The position numbers and the translations under genes were made by a program. Shown here one piece after another: positions 45,700 to 56,675 of a stretch of DNA of 64,000 nt (position 1 is its first letter; each line of letters begins with the position of its first letter). The DNA lies in contig NZ_CP084626.1 in NCBI RefSeq assembly GCF_022878925.1, forward strand, positions 682,001-746,000. Reading direction: 5' to 3'. The notes beneath the pieces were generated by a model. The model ran no database searches. It had not been told where the DNA came from and worked only from the letters and a program-made list of their open reading frames with translations. Origin of the DNA: Caballeronia sp. TF1N1 (GTDB lineage Bacteria > Pseudomonadota > Gammaproteobacteria > Burkholderiales > Burkholderiaceae).

Positions 45700-47799
45700 T
45701 CACTTGTTGACTTCGCTCATGACGTTCAGCAGTTCCGCGTTGGCGGCGTCGCCGTCCAGCTCCCAGCCGAAGACACCGCGCAGACTGAACTGCTTCACGT
45801 AGGCGTTCTTGACGCGGATCGTCGTGGGCGAGTCGTAGGACCAGAAAGTCGTGCCGTCGAACTTGTACGACTGCTTCGTCACCGGATGCTCGTACACCGT
45901 GCCTGCGGCGCTCTTCAGGAGCCGGTAGTCCTGGATGCCGGCCTCGTACTTCCCGGGCGCTGTCTTGGTGGCTTTCTGATAGAGCCCGTCTCCCTTCGGT
46001 CCCGGCGTGACGCCGGTCCAGCCGCGCCCATACAACGGAATGCCGAGAACGATCTTCGACGACGGCACTCCCGCTTTCAGCAAGGCCTGGATGGCGGCAT
46101 CGGTGTAGTAGGTGTTGCCGGGAGCGCCCGCCATGTTCGGGCTGGCCGGGTCCGGATACAAATGCGACTGGAAGTCCGTCGGGCCGGTGCTTTCCCATCC
46201 GCCGTGATAGTCGTACGTCATCACGTTGATCCAGTCGAGCGGCTTGCTGTAGTCGCCCGGGTTGGTGCTGGCGATCTTGTCGCCACCCGCGCCGATAGCG
46301 ACCGTCAGCAAATAGCGTTTGCCGTTTTGCGCGCCCATGGCGTCGAGTTGCTTGCGGAATTCCGTCAGGAGAAGCGTGTAGTTCTCCTTGTCCTTGACGT
46401 CGTACGTGTTGTAGGGCTGACCGCCGCCACCGGGAAATTCCCAGTCGATGTCGATGCCGTCGAACACGTTCGCTGCGACGCCATCTCCGCCCGCGTTGGA
46501 GGCAGCATCGAAGGGCACGTTGCCCTTGATATAGACATCGATGCACGACGAGACGAGCTGCTTGCGCAGCGCATCGGTGGCGCTGGCCTTGCTGAACCAC
46601 TTCGACCAGGTCCATCCGCCGAGCGAAATGATCATGCGCACGTTGGGGTACTTGTCCTTCAATAGCTTGAGCTGATTGAAGTTACCCTTGAGCGGACCGG
46701 ACTTGCCCTGGCGTGGATCGCCATAGGGCCAGTCCCATGCATCGCTCTTGCCGTTGACCGATTCGTTCGCCGAGAAGCCCTTTTGGTAGTCGGCCCAGGC
46801 GTCGCCGCCGGTGCCTGCGTCCGGGGCGTTCTCGTTGGTCGCACCCGGTTCTGCCTTGTTGATGATGCCGCACTCGTAGCCGCCGTTCTTTTGATAAACG
46901 TTGCCGAATGCGTAGTTGATAAACGTGAGCAGCTTCGCCGAGCCCGATGTGTCGACATCCTTGACCTTGTAGTTGCGGTCGTAGATTCCCCATTGCGCGA
47001 AGTACGCGCCGACTTCACGCGCGCCGGCGGGAGCGGGGGCGGGCGTTGGTGTTGGCGTGGGTGTAGGCGTAGGTGCCGGCGTAGGAGTCGGGACCGGTGT
47101 CGGCACGGGTGCTGGTGTCGGTGTTGGGACCGGTGTTGGTGCTGGTGTTGGAACCGGCGTTGGTGTCGGTGTCGGTGTCGGTGTCGGCGTTGGAGTCGGG
47201 ACCGGTGTTGGTGTTGGTGTTGGCGTCGGCGTCGGCGTTGGAACTGGCGTTGGCGCCGGTGTCGGCGTCGGACTTCCCGAGCATGCGCCTATGTCTTCCC
47301 ATACGCCGTATTGTCCGGACTGCGTCGGGTTGTCGCCTTGGGTCCACCACTTGTTTCTGTAATTGCGTCCATTGGCCGTGACGCGCGTACCTGTCTGTGC
47401 ATAAACCTGCGATGCCGACCACGCAGCGAAGCAAGCCGAAGGTGTCGGAGTGGGAGTGGGAGTGGGTGTTGGCGTTGGAGTCGGCGTCGGGGTTGGTACG
47501 GGAGTTGGCGCAGGAGTCGGAGCGGGTGTCGGCGCAGGTGTGGGCGATGGTGCTGGCGTAGGCGTAGCCGCGCTCACATCGCGCCATAAGGTCGGCGTGC
47601 TGGCCGGAGTCCACCCAGCGCCTGGATAAGCCGTATGCGCCTGAAGAGCCTGGTATGTGCGCCCGTTGTAGGTGACGGTCGCGCCCGCCGCGTAGGTCGC
47701 ACCTTCCTGCCATTCGGCGCCCAACGCATTGATTGAATAAGCGACGAGCGCAGCCAGCGTCAGCGCAGTAGTCTTCGACTTCATGCCAAGGCGATTCAT
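45700..47799 (-). CDS. Secreted GH18 chitinase with two chitin-binding modules and Pro-Thr linkers
   Basis: A 699-residue exported chitinase. The signal peptide is cut after about Ala28 (NALGA). A CBM5/12-like module (29-77, [21 protein letters not shown]) leads to a linker (78-121), a Cys-bounded module (122-173, [13 protein letters not shown]), a long Pro-Thr linker (174-258) and the GH18 TIM barrel (260-699). The catalytic motif DxxDxDxE is [10 protein letters not shown], with Asp447, Asp450, Asp452 and Glu454. [11 protein letters not shown] and the NVMTYDYHG strand are further GH18 marks. A strong TAAGGAGG ribosome site lies just before the ATG. It is the first gene of the chitinase/secretion operon, sharing its N-terminal half architecture with the GH19 enzyme. 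Confidence 0.95.
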   Translation of the reverse strand: MNRLGMKSKTTALTLAALVAYSINALGAEWQEGATYAAGATVTYNGRTYQALQAHTAYPGAGWTPASTPTLWRDVSAATPTPAPSPTPAPTPAPTPAPTPVPTPTPTPTPTPTPTPTPTPSACFAAWSASQVYAQTGTRVTANGRNYRNKWWTQGDNPTQSGQYGVWEDIGACSGSPTPTPAPTPVPTPTPTPTPTPTPVPTPTPTPTPTPTPTPVPTPAPTPVPTPTPAPVPTPVPTPTPAPTPTPTPTPTPAPAPAGAREVGAYFAQWGIYDRNYKVKDVDTSGSAKLLTFINYAFGNVYQKNGGYECGIINKAEPGATNENAPDAGTGGDAWADYQKGFSANESVNGKSDAWDWPYGDPRQGKSGPLKGNFNQLKLLKDKYPNVRMIISLGGWTWSKWFSKASATDALRKQLVSSCIDVYIKGNVPFDAASNAGGDGVAANVFDGIDIDWEFPGGGGQPYNTYDVKDKENYTLLLTEFRKQLDAMGAQNGKRYLLTVAIGAGGDKIASTNPGDYSKPLDWINVMTYDYHGGWESTGPTDFQSHLYPDPASPNMAGAPGNTYYTDAAIQALLKAGVPSSKIVLGIPLYGRGWTGVTPGPKGDGLYQKATKTAPGKYEAGIQDYRLLKSAAGTVYEHPVTKQSYKFDGTTFWSYDSPTTIRVKNAYVKQFSLRGVFGWELDGDAANAELLNVMSEVNK
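47037..47278 (-). repeat. Pro-Thr linker coding repeat of GH18 chitinase
   Basis: Degenerate GGNGTT/GGNGTC hexamers encoding Pro-Thr with interspersed Val and Ala. Less homogeneous than the GH19 linker. A second shorter stretch lies at 47445-47570. Confidence 0.85.
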
Positions 47800-48358
47800 G
47801 AGAACGGCCTCCTTACTCGGTTTGTTTGGTTCGTTTCGATCCGCGACTCATTTGCGCTGACTGAATTGTCGTCAAGCCCTCTCTTATAGGGCTCGTGCGA
47901 TCATTGATAATCCAGCGACCAAGGCGAGGCAAGCCGAAAATCGGATATTAGGTTTCCTACGGAAAAATTTTTAAGGATAGACGGAGCGTGTTTTCCTTGA
48001 CGTTTTTTTCTTGTGAGAATGACGTCGATTCGTTCAAGGAACTCGTTGAGAGAAGCGAAGCAAATACGAACGATCCAGGCGAAATTGCGAATGCAATCTC
48101 GAATCATGGCGATGCTTGCGTTACAAAGAAAGCTGCACCGTTCAGCAGATGCCTTTAGTCGGGAAGACGATGAAGCAGATGTGGTGAAGCGGTATGAACA
48201 CCCAAGACCCGTCGTTTTATCTTTGTGAATTCAAATCGGGATTGTTGGGCATCTAAAGCGTGTAGGGCAAAACACTCGACCTGCATTGCATCGCTTTCCA
48301 ATGAATCGAGCGTTGCCTTGCAAGTCGTGTCGTGCGCACAATCGGCGCCCCGCGAATA
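47800..48358. other. A+T-rich upstream region of the chitinase/secretion operon
   Basis: 559 nt without a credible gene. The segment 47930-48130 is distinctly A+T-rich for this genome and is the best place for the operon promoter. A hairpin AGCCCT (47875-47880) / AGGGCT (47888-47893) with a 7-nt loop lies in the 5-prime leader, about 76 nt before the chitinase ATG. Short open frames on both strands lack ribosome sites. Confidence 0.5.
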
Positions 48359-48781
48359 TCAAAACTCGACGGTCACGAACTTGACCAACGGCGTGGTCTC
48401 GGAATTTGTCGCCGAAGATTGCGGTTCCGCGGCAACGCCGATCGTCTTTCGAGCATCGCCGTAAGCTGCCGTCGCGGCCTGTGCTGTTGCTTGCCTGGAG
48501 ACGGCGGTGCTTGCATGCAGTTCGCTCATGACGGAAACGCCGTAGGGCGTTTGTTTTCCCGTGCAATCCACCTTGATGGACGTTCGGTCATTCGCACCGG
48601 AAAGCATCTCAATCGGATCTGCCGTTTCCGAACCGCTGACGATCGAGCAGGCATTGTGGATGGTCAACGTGACTTCTAGTTGTGAGCTTTTGCGCTCGGC
48701 ATATGAGGCGGACGTGCCGGAAAGCGCTTCCGCCGCAACGAGCGCAGCCAATGCGGTACTGCGAAAATTGCGCTTGTGCAT
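48359..48781 (-). CDS. Orphan exported protein, diverged spore coat U-like
   Basis: A 140-residue secreted protein. Signal peptide MHKRNFRSTALAALVAAEALS... is cut near ASYA. The mature start QLEVTLTIHNACSIVSG matches the first strand and Cys of SCPU pilins, and a second Cys follows in IKVDCTGKQTPYGVSV; the end LVKFVTVEF resembles the family's closing strand. The family's VVYG motif is absent, and no chaperone or usher is adjacent. It may be a pilin recruited from the fimbrial operon at 23-28 kb, or a remnant. Composition is less G+C-rich than its neighbours. Confidence 0.65.
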   Translation of the reverse strand: MHKRNFRSTALAALVAAEALSGTSASYAERKSSQLEVTLTIHNACSIVSGSETADPIEMLSGANDRTSIKVDCTGKQTPYGVSVMSELHASTAVSRQATAQAATAAYGDARKTIGVAAEPQSSATNSETTPLVKFVTVEF

Positions 48782-48914
48782 GATGATTCCCGAAGGCAAA
48801 AAAGTGTCTCTCATCATGCTTGCGAGCTACGCCAAGGCGGATAGGTTCGCTCCCATTTCATGCGCGCATTTCAACCATGCAGTGTTTCGCACGGCGTGAT
48901 AAAAACCGGCGTTC

Positions 48915-48942
48915 CCAAAAAAATGGACCCACGAATGGGTCC
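48915..48942 (-). terminator. Terminator of argH
   Basis: Stem GGACCCA (48925-48931), loop CGAA, TGGGTCC (48936-48942); the minus strand continues with a run of seven T residues after one A. Confidence 0.85.
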
Positions 48943-48966
48943 GATTCGAAGCATGGTCCGGCTCGA

Positions 48967-50373
48967 TCAGCCAAGCGCCGCGCGCGCCGCCTTGGCGGCC
49001 GCACGCACCTGATCCGGCGCGGTGCCGCCCGCATGATCGCGGCTCGCGACCGAACCTTCGAGCGTGAGATATTCGAAGACATCGTCGCCAATCAGATGCG
49101 CGACGTTCGGCAGTTCCTGCTTCATTTCATCGAGCGACAAATCGGCGATATCGCATTCGCGATCCACGCAGATGCGCACCGCATGCGCCACGGCTTCGTG
49201 TGCGTCGCGAAAGGGCAGGCCACGTTTCACGAGATAGTCCGCGAGATCGGTGGCCGTCGAGAAACCTTGCAGCGCGGCCGCGCGCATGGCCTGCGGCTTG
49301 ACGGTAATGCCCGCCGCCATTTCCGCGAAAATGCGCAATGTGTCGGCGACCGTATCGACGGTATCGAAAAGCGGCTCCTTGTCTTCCTGATTGTCCTTGT
49401 TATAAGCGAGGGGCTGGCCTTTCATCAGCGTGAGCAGCGCCATCAAATGACCGTTCACGCGGCCTGTCTTGCCGCGCGCGAGCTCGGGCACGTCGGGGTT
49501 TTTCTTTTGCGGCATGATCGACGAGCCGGTGCAGAAACGATCCGCGAGATCGATGAAACCGACGCGCGGACTCATCCACAACACCAGTTCTTCGGAAAAG
49601 CGCGAGACGTGCGTCATGACGAGCGCGGCGGCCGCCGTGAATTCGATGGCGAAGTCGCGGTCGGAGACGGCATCGAGCGAATTCGCGCAGATGCCATCGA
49701 AGCCGAGCGTCTTCGCCACCGCGTGACGGTCGATCGGATAACTCGTGCCCGCGAGCGCCGCCGCACCCAACGGCAGGCGGTTCACGCGCGTGCGGCAGTC
49801 GCGCATGCGCTCGGCGTCGCGCGAGAACATTTCGACATAAGCGAGCAGGTGATGCCCGAAGGTCACGGGCTGCGCCACTTGCAAATGCGTGAAGCCCGGC
49901 ATGATGGTGTCGGCGTGCTTCTCGGCCATGTCGATGAGCGCGCTTCGCAGGTCCTTCAACAGTTCGCCGATACGGTCGATCTCGCCGCGCAGCCACAGGC
50001 GAATGTCGGTTGCGACCTGATCGTTGCGCGAGCGGCCGGTGTGCAGGCGCTTGCCGGCGTCGCCGATCAACGCGGTCAGCCGCGCCTCGATGTTCAGGTG
50101 CACGTCTTCCAGGTCCAGCTTCCACTCGAACTCGCCGCGCTCGATTTCGCCCTTGATCTGCGCCATGCCGCGCTCGATGGCGGCAAGGTCGTCCGCGCCG
50201 ATGATCTTCTGCGCCGCAAGCATCGACGCGTGCGCGAGCGAGCCTTGAATGTCGACGAGAGCGAGCCGCTTGTCGAAGAACACCGACGACGTATAGCGTT
50301 TGACGAGATCCGACATGGGCTCGGAGAAGCGAGCCGACCAGGCTTCGCCTTTTTTGTGCAGTTGGGACGTCAT
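48967..50373 (-). CDS. argH: Argininosuccinate lyase
   Basis: Last step of arginine biosynthesis, splitting argininosuccinate into arginine and fumarate. The 468-residue product has the family's N-terminal [18 protein letters not shown], the [19 protein letters not shown] segment, the TxxH motif [20 protein letters not shown] and the fumarase-superfamily signature [12 protein letters not shown] with the catalytic Ser. The start is ATG 50373; the open frame upstream crosses the regulator gene and is not coding. Its terminator lies 25 nt downstream. Confidence 0.97.
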   Translation of the reverse strand: MTSQLHKKGEAWSARFSEPMSDLVKRYTSSVFFDKRLALVDIQGSLAHASMLAAQKIIGADDLAAIERGMAQIKGEIERGEFEWKLDLEDVHLNIEARLTALIGDAGKRLHTGRSRNDQVATDIRLWLRGEIDRIGELLKDLRSALIDMAEKHADTIMPGFTHLQVAQPVTFGHHLLAYVEMFSRDAERMRDCRTRVNRLPLGAAALAGTSYPIDRHAVAKTLGFDGICANSLDAVSDRDFAIEFTAAAALVMTHVSRFSEELVLWMSPRVGFIDLADRFCTGSSIMPQKKNPDVPELARGKTGRVNGHLMALLTLMKGQPLAYNKDNQEDKEPLFDTVDTVADTLRIFAEMAAGITVKPQAMRAAALQGFSTATDLADYLVKRGLPFRDAHEAVAHAVRICVDRECDIADLSLDEMKQELPNVAHLIGDDVFEYLTLEGSVASRDHAGGTAPDQVRAAAKAARAALG

Positions 50374-50459
50374 GGTGATGTGATTGGCGGTTGAGGCGAA
50401 TGAGGCGGCTAAAGCGGCAAGCCGGAAGTCGAAGATTTTAACATTCGGCGCCTGCTGCC

Positions 50460-51272
50460 TCAGTCGTTGCCGACGAGGATCACGAGCTTCAGATCTTCGC
50501 GATGCGCGGGCTTGAAGGTGATCTGGTTGAACACGAGTCGTCCGCGCGACGGGTGATCGAACGCGCGTTCGCCGCCTTCGCGCTCGAACACGTCCTGCGA
50601 CGCCCAGTAGCGCGCGAAGGCATCGCTGGCGGCGCCGAGCGTGTCGATCAGCGTGCGCGTGGGCGCGTCGTTGAGGTGACGGATGGAATCGGCGCGAAAC
50701 TCGGCGGCAAGACGGCGCGCGCGCGTGTCCCAATCGACGATCAACGCGCGCGCCACCGGCGAGGTGAACGTGTAGGCGAGCAGGTTGCGGTCGTGTTCGC
50801 CGTCGAGCCAGCCGACGAACAGTTCCGACGCGTGCGCGTTCCAGCGCAGTGCATTCCACTGGCGGTCGAGCACGTAGGCCGGCGCGCCGATCAGCCCGAC
50901 GCTCTGCAAGAGCGCGGCGGGCACGTCCTGCGCGGTGGGATCGGGCTCGGCGGGATCGCGTTCCTCGGCCAGTTCGAAGAGATACGCGCGTTCGGCCCGC
51001 GACAACTGCAATGCGACGGCGATACGCGCGAGCGCATCCGCCGAGGCGGAAACCGGCCGGCCCTGCTCGATCCACGTGTACCAGGTCGGGCTGACGCCGC
51101 ACAACGCGGCGACTTCCTCGCGGCGCAGCCCCGGCGTGCGGCGGCGCGGCCCCGGCGGCAAACCGACGGACTGCGGCGAAAGCCGTTCGCGATGCGCCCG
51201 GATGAATTCGCCGAGCGCGCGTGCGGGGATATCGACAGCTTCCCTGGATTCGGTCTTCGGGGTCGTTTTCAT
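50460..51272 (-). CDS. XRE-family transcriptional regulator with MmyB-like ligand-binding domain
   Basis: A 270-residue regulator. The N-terminal helix-turn-helix spans about 20-95 ([14 protein letters not shown]..., [33 protein letters not shown]). A C-terminal MmyB-type PAS-like domain follows ([21 protein letters not shown] is close to [16 protein letters not shown] here; [14 protein letters not shown]). This family usually regulates a divergent neighbour. The gene is divergent from the methyltransferase at 51407, with a perfect palindrome in the shared region that is a likely operator. Confidence 0.9.
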   Translation of the reverse strand: MKTTPKTESREAVDIPARALGEFIRAHRERLSPQSVGLPPGPRRRTPGLRREEVAALCGVSPTWYTWIEQGRPVSASADALARIAVALQLSRAERAYLFELAEERDPAEPDPTAQDVPAALLQSVGLIGAPAYVLDRQWNALRWNAHASELFVGWLDGEHDRNLLAYTFTSPVARALIVDWDTRARRLAAEFRADSIRHLNDAPTRTLIDTLGAASDAFARYWASQDVFEREGGERAFDHPSRGRLVFNQITFKPAHREDLKLVILVGND

Positions 51273-51313
51273 GAGGCGTGGCGGGTAATGTCGATACCAG
51301 AATAAACAGTCAA

Positions 51314-51329
51314 CTTGTACTGGTACAAG
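51314..51329. promoter_or_regulatory. Palindromic operator candidate between regulator and methyltransferase
   Basis: CTTGTACTGGTACAAG: perfect 7-bp arms around a TG centre, within the 134-nt divergent intergenic region. It resembles operators bound by XRE/MmyB and similar dimeric regulators near their own promoters. Confidence 0.65.
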
Positions 51330-51406
51330 GCGGGCTCTATTGTAGCGGCAGGCCGGGCGGCTCAGGAACCGCCGGCGTCCCCAAAGAACATTCCGGAGCC
51401 ATACCG

Positions 51407-52171
51407 ATGAAACACCACGACCAGGTAGCCGATGCGTTCGGCAGCACCGCCGCCGCCTATCTCACGAGCCAGGTTCACGCGAGCGGCGCCGATCTGCAAA
51501 ATCTCGCCGCGACTTTTGCCGCGACGTGCGGCAACGCGACCGTGCTGGACATGGGATGCGGCGCGGGTCACGCGAGTTTCGCGGTGGCGCCGCACGTGCG
51601 CGAGGTCGTGGCGTACGACATCGCCCGGCAAATGCTGGCCACGGTCGATGCCGCCGCGAAGGAACGCGGCCTTGCCACGATCCGCACGCAACAGGGCGCC
51701 GCCGAGTCGCTGCCATTCGCCGACGCCTCGTTCGACTGGGTGGTGAGCCGCATGAGCGCGCATCACTGGCGCGACGTGCCGCGCGCGCTGGCCGAAGTGC
51801 GGCGCGTGCTCAAGCCGGGCGGCCGGTTGAAATTCATCGATATCGCGGGCGCCGACGATCCGCTGTACGACACGCACATTCAGGCAATCGAACTGTTGCG
51901 CGATGCATCGCATATCCGCGACTATCGCGCCGACGAGTGGATCGCCATGCTCGATACCGCCGGCTTCGACGCGAACGTGACCGAGCGCTGGCGTATCGGC
52001 CTGGAATTCGATTCGTGGGTGACACGCATGAGAACGCCGCCCGAACGCGTGACGGCGATCAAATCGATGTGGGCCGCCGCGCCCGACGAAGTGCGCGAAT
52101 ACTTCAAGGCCGGCGACGACTTCTCGTTCGAGCTGGATGCGTTGATGATCGAAGGCAAGCGGCGCGACTGA
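51407..52171 (+). CDS. SAM-dependent class I methyltransferase (UbiE/Methyltransf_11 type)
   Basis: A 254-residue Rossmann-fold methyltransferase. Motif I is VLDMGCGAGHASFAVAP, the acidic motif II VVAYDIARQML, and the post-motif LKPGGRLKFIDIAG; YFKAGDDFSFELDALMIEGK ends the protein. The substrate is not predictable. A GGAG site precedes ATG 51407. It is divergently arranged with an XRE/MmyB regulator, which probably controls it. Confidence 0.9.
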   Translation: MKHHDQVADAFGSTAAAYLTSQVHASGADLQNLAATFAATCGNATVLDMGCGAGHASFAVAPHVREVVAYDIARQMLATVDAAAKERGLATIRTQQGAAESLPFADASFDWVVSRMSAHHWRDVPRALAEVRRVLKPGGRLKFIDIAGADDPLYDTHIQAIELLRDASHIRDYRADEWIAMLDTAGFDANVTERWRIGLEFDSWVTRMRTPPERVTAIKSMWAAAPDEVREYFKAGDDFSFELDALMIEGKRRD

Positions 52172-52207
52172 GCGCCGCTCGAATGCCGCAAGGGCTACTT
52201 AAACAAA

Positions 52208-52242
52208 CGTGCCACGAACACATGGCGTGATTCGTGGCACGT
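52208..52242. terminator. Long inverted repeat terminator between methyltransferase and ppc
   Basis: Perfect 12-bp arms ACGTGCCACGAA (52208-52219) and TTCGTGGCACGT (52231-52242), loop 11 nt, with a T-rich tail on the minus strand. Serves the convergent genes ppc and the methyltransferase. Confidence 0.75.
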
Positions 52243-52275
52243 GAAAGATGCAATGCCCGTTGCCGGGCGCATCGA

Positions 52276-55200
52276 TCAACCCGTATTACGCAGGCCCGCC
52301 GCAATTCCGTTGATCGTCAAATGAATCCCGCGCCGCAGCCGCACGTTCTGATCGCCCGCGCGATGCCGCTTGAGCAGTTCCACCTGCAAGTGATTGAGCG
52401 GATCGAGGTACGGAAAACGGTTCTTGATCGAGCGCGCGAGCAGCGGATTGTCAGCGAGGCGCTCGCCCTTGCCGGTGATTTCCGCGAGCACGTTGCCGGT
52501 CCGCTCGTGCTCCGCGACGATGCGATCGAACACGCGCTTTCTGAGCTTCTTGTCCGCGACGAGCTGCGCATAACGCGACGCCACCGCGAGATCGGTCTTC
52601 GCGAGCACCATGTCCATGTTCGAAAGCAGATTCGTAAAGAACGGCCACGTCTTGTGCATCTTGCGCAAGGTGCCGAGGCGCTTCGCGCGTTCCGCGTCCG
52701 AGTCGGCCGAATCGAGATAAGCCGTCACCGCGCTGCCGAAGCCGAACCAGCCCGTCAGCAGCAGGCGGCATTGGCCCCACGAAAAGCCCCACGGAATGGC
52801 GCGCAAATCTTCGATCTTGCGTTGCTTCGGGTCCTGCAGCTTGCGCGATGCCGGCCGGCTGCCAATGTTCAGTTCGGCGATCTCGGCGATCGGCGTCGAG
52901 GCGAAGAAGTAATCGGTGAAGCCGGGAGTTTCGTACACGAGCGCGCGGTACGCGGCCATCGCGGAATCGGAGAGCGTTTGCATCGTCGCTTCGAATAGCG
53001 GCAGTTGCGCGGGCGCGTTCTCGTGCGGCAGAAGCGATGCCTCGAGCGTTGCCGCCACCACCGTTTCCAGATTGCGCCGCCCGATTTCCGGATTGCCGAA
53101 CTTGCTCGAAATGACTTCGCCTTGCTCGGTGAGACGGATTTGCCCATCGACCGTGCCGGGCGGCTGCGACAGAATCGCCTGATAGGTCGGGCCGCCGCCG
53201 CGTCCCACCGTGCCTCCCCGGCCGTGGAAGAGACGCAAGGTCGTGCCGCGTTGCTTGAACAGCGCGACGAGCGCCAGTTCCGCGCGATACAGCTCCCAGT
53301 TGGACGTCAAGAAGCCGCCGTCCTTGTTGCTGTCCGAATAGCCGAGCATGACTTCCTGCTCGTTGCCCTGATTTTCGATGAGCGCGTCGATGCCCGGCAG
53401 CTTGAAGAACTCGCCCATGATGACTGGCGCATTGCGCAAGTCGGCGATGGTCTCGAAGAGCGGAATCACCATCACGCCATCGCGCGCGGGATTGTCCTTG
53501 CTGCCGAGGCAACCGTGCAGCACGCCGGTTTCCTTCTGCAGCAACATGACTTCGAGCAAGTCGCTCACGGTTTCCGTGTGCGAGATGATGTAGTTGCGCA
53601 CCGCGCGCTTGCCGAACTTCTCGCGAGTCACGCGTGCGCCTTCGAGCACGCCGAGTTCGCTCTTCGCGAGATCGGAGTAATCGGCATAAGGAAGACGCAG
53701 CGGACGCGGCTGCGCAAGTTCCCTGAGCAACACGGCGCGCTTGTCTTCCTCGGAAAGCGCCGCATAGTCGGCTTCGACGCCCGCGCGCGAAAGCAACTCC
53801 GCGATCACCGCTTCGTGGATATCCGAGCTCTGCCGCAAGTCGATGCTCGCCAGATGAAAGCCGAACACTTCCGAAGCGCGCGTGAGCGGCGCGAGCCGCA
53901 GCAGTGCAAGCGAGCCGCCATGATGTTGCGCGAGCGAGTCGATCAGCACATGAAGATCGCGCGTGAACTCGGAGCTATCGCCATAAGGCGTCGCGCGAAT
54001 TGGCGCCGCGCCGCGTCCCGCGCTGCGCACCGCGACCACGCCTTCGCCCAGCCGCACGCGCGCGCTCGCCGCGATCCGCGTATAGATGCCGATCAGCGCG
54101 CGCCTATATGGTTCGTCCGTGCGATGCGGCGACTGGTCCGGCGAGGCATCCGCGAGCGCCTGCAAGGCTTCGCTCGATCCGGCGAGCAGATTCGACACGG
54201 ACAACTCCGCGCCGAGCTTGTGCACCTGTTCCAGATAGTGTTCGAAGATGACCGTCGCTTGCCGCGTGATGGCGTTTTCCAGCGTGGCGGCGGTGACGTT
54301 CGGATTGCCGTCGCGGTCGCCGCCAATCCAGCTTCCCATCTGGAAGAACGGCGGCAGCCGCGCGGGCAGGCCGTGTTCAGCGAGCGCTTCCTCGATATCG
54401 GCGTAAAGCGCGGGAATTTCTTCCAGGAAAGTCGCGCGATAGTACGAAAGCGCGTTCTCGATTTCATCGGCGACCGAAAGGCGCGACTCGCGCAGCATGC
54501 GCGTTTGCCAGAGCGAGGTCACGCGCGCCCGCAGGACGGCTTCGTTGTGCGCGCGTTCGCGCGCTGTCAGTTCCTGATCGCGTTCGGCAAGCAGGCGCGC
54601 GATGTCGTGTTGCGCATCGAGAATGCTCTTTCGCGACACTTCCGTCGGATGCGCGGTGAGCACGGGCACGATGAGCGCGGCATCGAAGAACTTTTCCAGC
54701 ACCTTGCGTGTTTTGCTGACGTTGGACTGCTCGCGCATGCGCTCGATGGCGTAGGCGATGGTGCCCGGCTGCGAAGTCGAACCGGCGAGCGCGTGAATCC
54801 GCCGCCGCCGATTGTGATGACGGTCTTCCGCGATATTCGCCAGATGCGAGAAATAGCTGAAGGCGCGCACCACGCTGACCGTCTGTTCCGGCGATAAAGC
54901 ACGCAGACGCTTTTCCAGCGCTTGCGACGCTTCGTTGTCGTCCTCGCGGCGAAATTTGACGGCGGTCTGACGAATGGCTTCGACGAGTTCGAAGACGGCG
55001 TCGCCTTCCTGTTCGCGCAGCACGTCGCCGAGCAGGCGGCCAAGATAGCGGATGTCTTCGAAGAGCGGACGGTCCTTGTCGTCGCGCGTGCGGCTGGTCG
55101 GCTTCGGCCGTTCGGCGCCATTGATGGCCGTTTTTACGCTCGCCTTCTTGGGAACCGGCGCGGCCTTTGGAGCCACGCTCGCCTTCGATGCCTTCACGGC

Positions 55201-55356
55201 AGTGGCCGCTTTCGTCGTGCGAATGATTGGCGTCGCTGACGTCGGCATCGCTGACGACGAAGCGCCGGTTGCATGGGCCGCGCTCGATGCGTCGGCGGAA
55301 GAGTCAGGCGATAGAGCGTTGCGGCGCGCGGGGCGGGCCGATCCGGAAGTCGTCAC
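52276..55356 (-). CDS. ppc: Phosphoenolpyruvate carboxylase
   Basis: Anaplerotic enzyme making oxaloacetate from PEP and bicarbonate. The 1026-residue product carries the active-site His motif [17 protein letters not shown], the second signature [19 protein letters not shown] with its catalytic Lys, and the Gly-rich [16 protein letters not shown] loop. It ends with the C-terminal [10 protein letters not shown], where the final Gly is typical. The first roughly 95 residues are a low-complexity Ala/Ser/Lys-rich extension not found in E. coli Ppc (883 residues); the true start may lie inside it, for example near [17 protein letters not shown]. It is divergent from hemC, as usual in Burkholderiaceae. 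Confidence 0.95.
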   Translation of the reverse strand: MTTSGSARPARRNALSPDSSADASSAAHATGASSSAMPTSATPIIRTTKAATAVKASKASVAPKAAPVPKKASVKTAINGAERPKPTSRTRDDKDRPLFEDIRYLGRLLGDVLREQEGDAVFELVEAIRQTAVKFRREDDNEASQALEKRLRALSPEQTVSVVRAFSYFSHLANIAEDRHHNRRRRIHALAGSTSQPGTIAYAIERMREQSNVSKTRKVLEKFFDAALIVPVLTAHPTEVSRKSILDAQHDIARLLAERDQELTARERAHNEAVLRARVTSLWQTRMLRESRLSVADEIENALSYYRATFLEEIPALYADIEEALAEHGLPARLPPFFQMGSWIGGDRDGNPNVTAATLENAITRQATVIFEHYLEQVHKLGAELSVSNLLAGSSEALQALADASPDQSPHRTDEPYRRALIGIYTRIAASARVRLGEGVVAVRSAGRGAAPIRATPYGDSSEFTRDLHVLIDSLAQHHGGSLALLRLAPLTRASEVFGFHLASIDLRQSSDIHEAVIAELLSRAGVEADYAALSEEDKRAVLLRELAQPRPLRLPYADYSDLAKSELGVLEGARVTREKFGKRAVRNYIISHTETVSDLLEVMLLQKETGVLHGCLGSKDNPARDGVMVIPLFETIADLRNAPVIMGEFFKLPGIDALIENQGNEQEVMLGYSDSNKDGGFLTSNWELYRAELALVALFKQRGTTLRLFHGRGGTVGRGGGPTYQAILSQPPGTVDGQIRLTEQGEVISSKFGNPEIGRRNLETVVAATLEASLLPHENAPAQLPLFEATMQTLSDSAMAAYRALVYETPGFTDYFFASTPIAEIAELNIGSRPASRKLQDPKQRKIEDLRAIPWGFSWGQCRLLLTGWFGFGSAVTAYLDSADSDAERAKRLGTLRKMHKTWPFFTNLLSNMDMVLAKTDLAVASRYAQLVADKKLRKRVFDRIVAEHERTGNVLAEITGKGERLADNPLLARSIKNRFPYLDPLNHLQVELLKRHRAGDQNVRLRRGIHLTINGIAAGLRNTG

Positions 55357-55628
55357 GTCGGGTTCTCCTCAGAAGCTGCGCAGTCAGGGTAACGCGACGA
55401 AATCACCGACGAAACGAGTTCTGCACAGCCGCGCGAGGTGCGGCGCGAAGCTGCCGCAACCGCGCCGCAGCCGCTTTGCCTTCCGCTGCCGGAACGCGTG
55501 CTGAACGCTTCGAAAGGCGCGCGGACTAAGGCTCTGGCGCGCCGCGTGTCTTCAGGTCGACCCTGGCCTGCGTGCTACCATTGTTAGCTAATGTCTATTT
55601 ATCCATCCCGTCATTCGATCGAGCTTCA

Positions 55629-56675
55629 ATGAATTCCGAGACGCATTCAACGACACCGCCCGCGAGCCTCACAATCGTTTCGCGGGAAAGCCGGCTGGCG
55701 ATGTGGCAAGCCGAGCACGTGCAGTGTGCGCTGCACAAATTATATCCATCTTGCGACGTCAAAATTCTCGGAATGACGACGCGCGGCGATCAGATTCTCG
55801 ATCGCACGTTATCGAAGGTCGGCGGCAAGGGTCTGTTCGTCAAGGAACTGGAAGCCGCGCTCGCCGACGGCCGCGCCGATCTCGCGGTTCATTCGCTCAA
55901 AGACGTGCCGATGCAACTCCCCGAAGGCTTCGCACTCAGCGCGATTCTCGAACGTGAAGATCCACGCGATGCGTTCGTCTCTTCGCACTTCGATTCGCTC
56001 GCTGCGTTGCCGGCGGGCAGCGTGGTGGGAACCTCGAGCCTGCGCCGCGAAGCCATGATCCGCGCGCGCTATCCGCATCTCGAAGTGCGGCCGCTGCGCG
56101 GCAATCTCGACACGCGTCTAGGCAAGCTGGATCGCGGCGAATACGCGGCCATCATTCTCGCGGCGGCCGGTCTTATACGGCTTGGTCTCGAAGGACGCAT
56201 CCGCGCATATCTGGATGAAACCGACAGTCTGCCGGCGGCGGGGCAGGGTGCGCTCGGCATCGAGATTCGTGCGGATCGCGCCGATCTCGTCGCGTGGCTT
56301 GCGCCCTTGCATCACGAAGCGACCGCGCTTGCCGTCGAAGCGGAGCGCGCCGTGTCGCGTGCGCTTGGTGGCAGCTGTGAAGTGCCGTTGGCCGCTTACG
56401 CGCATTGGGAGAACGATTCGCTGTACTTGCGCGGCGCGGTCTCGACGCCGGATGGCACGCGCGTCTTGAACGCGGAAGAACGCATCGCCACGCCCGATCT
56501 TGCCGCCGCGCTCGAACTGGGTTTGCGCGTATCGGCGGATCTCGAAGCGCAGGGCGCCATGGAGATCGTCAACGCGCTGACCACCATCAGCCACCCGGAC
56601 GGGCCGAACCGAAGCCCCGGCAACGACGCGGCCAATCCCGACCTGATCCCGCCTTCGACGGCGGGCAAGCACTGA
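55629..56675 (+). CDS. hemC: Porphobilinogen deaminase (hydroxymethylbilane synthase)
   Basis: Joins four porphobilinogens into hydroxymethylbilane. The 348-residue product has the substrate-site segment [46 protein letters not shown] and [10 protein letters not shown]. The dipyrromethane cofactor Cys lies in [13 protein letters not shown]. The start is ATG 55629 ([11 protein letters not shown]); the frame extends to 55572 without a better site. Its stop overlaps the hemDX start as TGATG, first of a hemC-hemDX-hemY operon. Confidence 0.97.
   Translation: MNSETHSTTPPASLTIVSRESRLAMWQAEHVQCALHKLYPSCDVKILGMTTRGDQILDRTLSKVGGKGLFVKELEAALADGRADLAVHSLKDVPMQLPEGFALSAILEREDPRDAFVSSHFDSLAALPAGSVVGTSSLRREAMIRARYPHLEVRPLRGNLDTRLGKLDRGEYAAIILAAAGLIRLGLEGRIRAYLDETDSLPAAGQGALGIEIRADRADLVAWLAPLHHEATALAVEAERAVSRALGGSCEVPLAAYAHWENDSLYLRGAVSTPDGTRVLNAEERIATPDLAAALELGLRVSADLEAQGAMEIVNALTTISHPDGPNRSPGNDAANPDLIPPSTAGKH

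Noticed and set aside
47901..48107. A 68-codon frame upstream of the GH18 chitinase
   Set aside because: It falls in the A+T-rich promoter region, has no ribosome site and no similarity; open by chance.
53005..54897. A 630-codon open frame antisense to ppc
   Set aside because: Mirror of the ppc codon pattern; no start context or domain.
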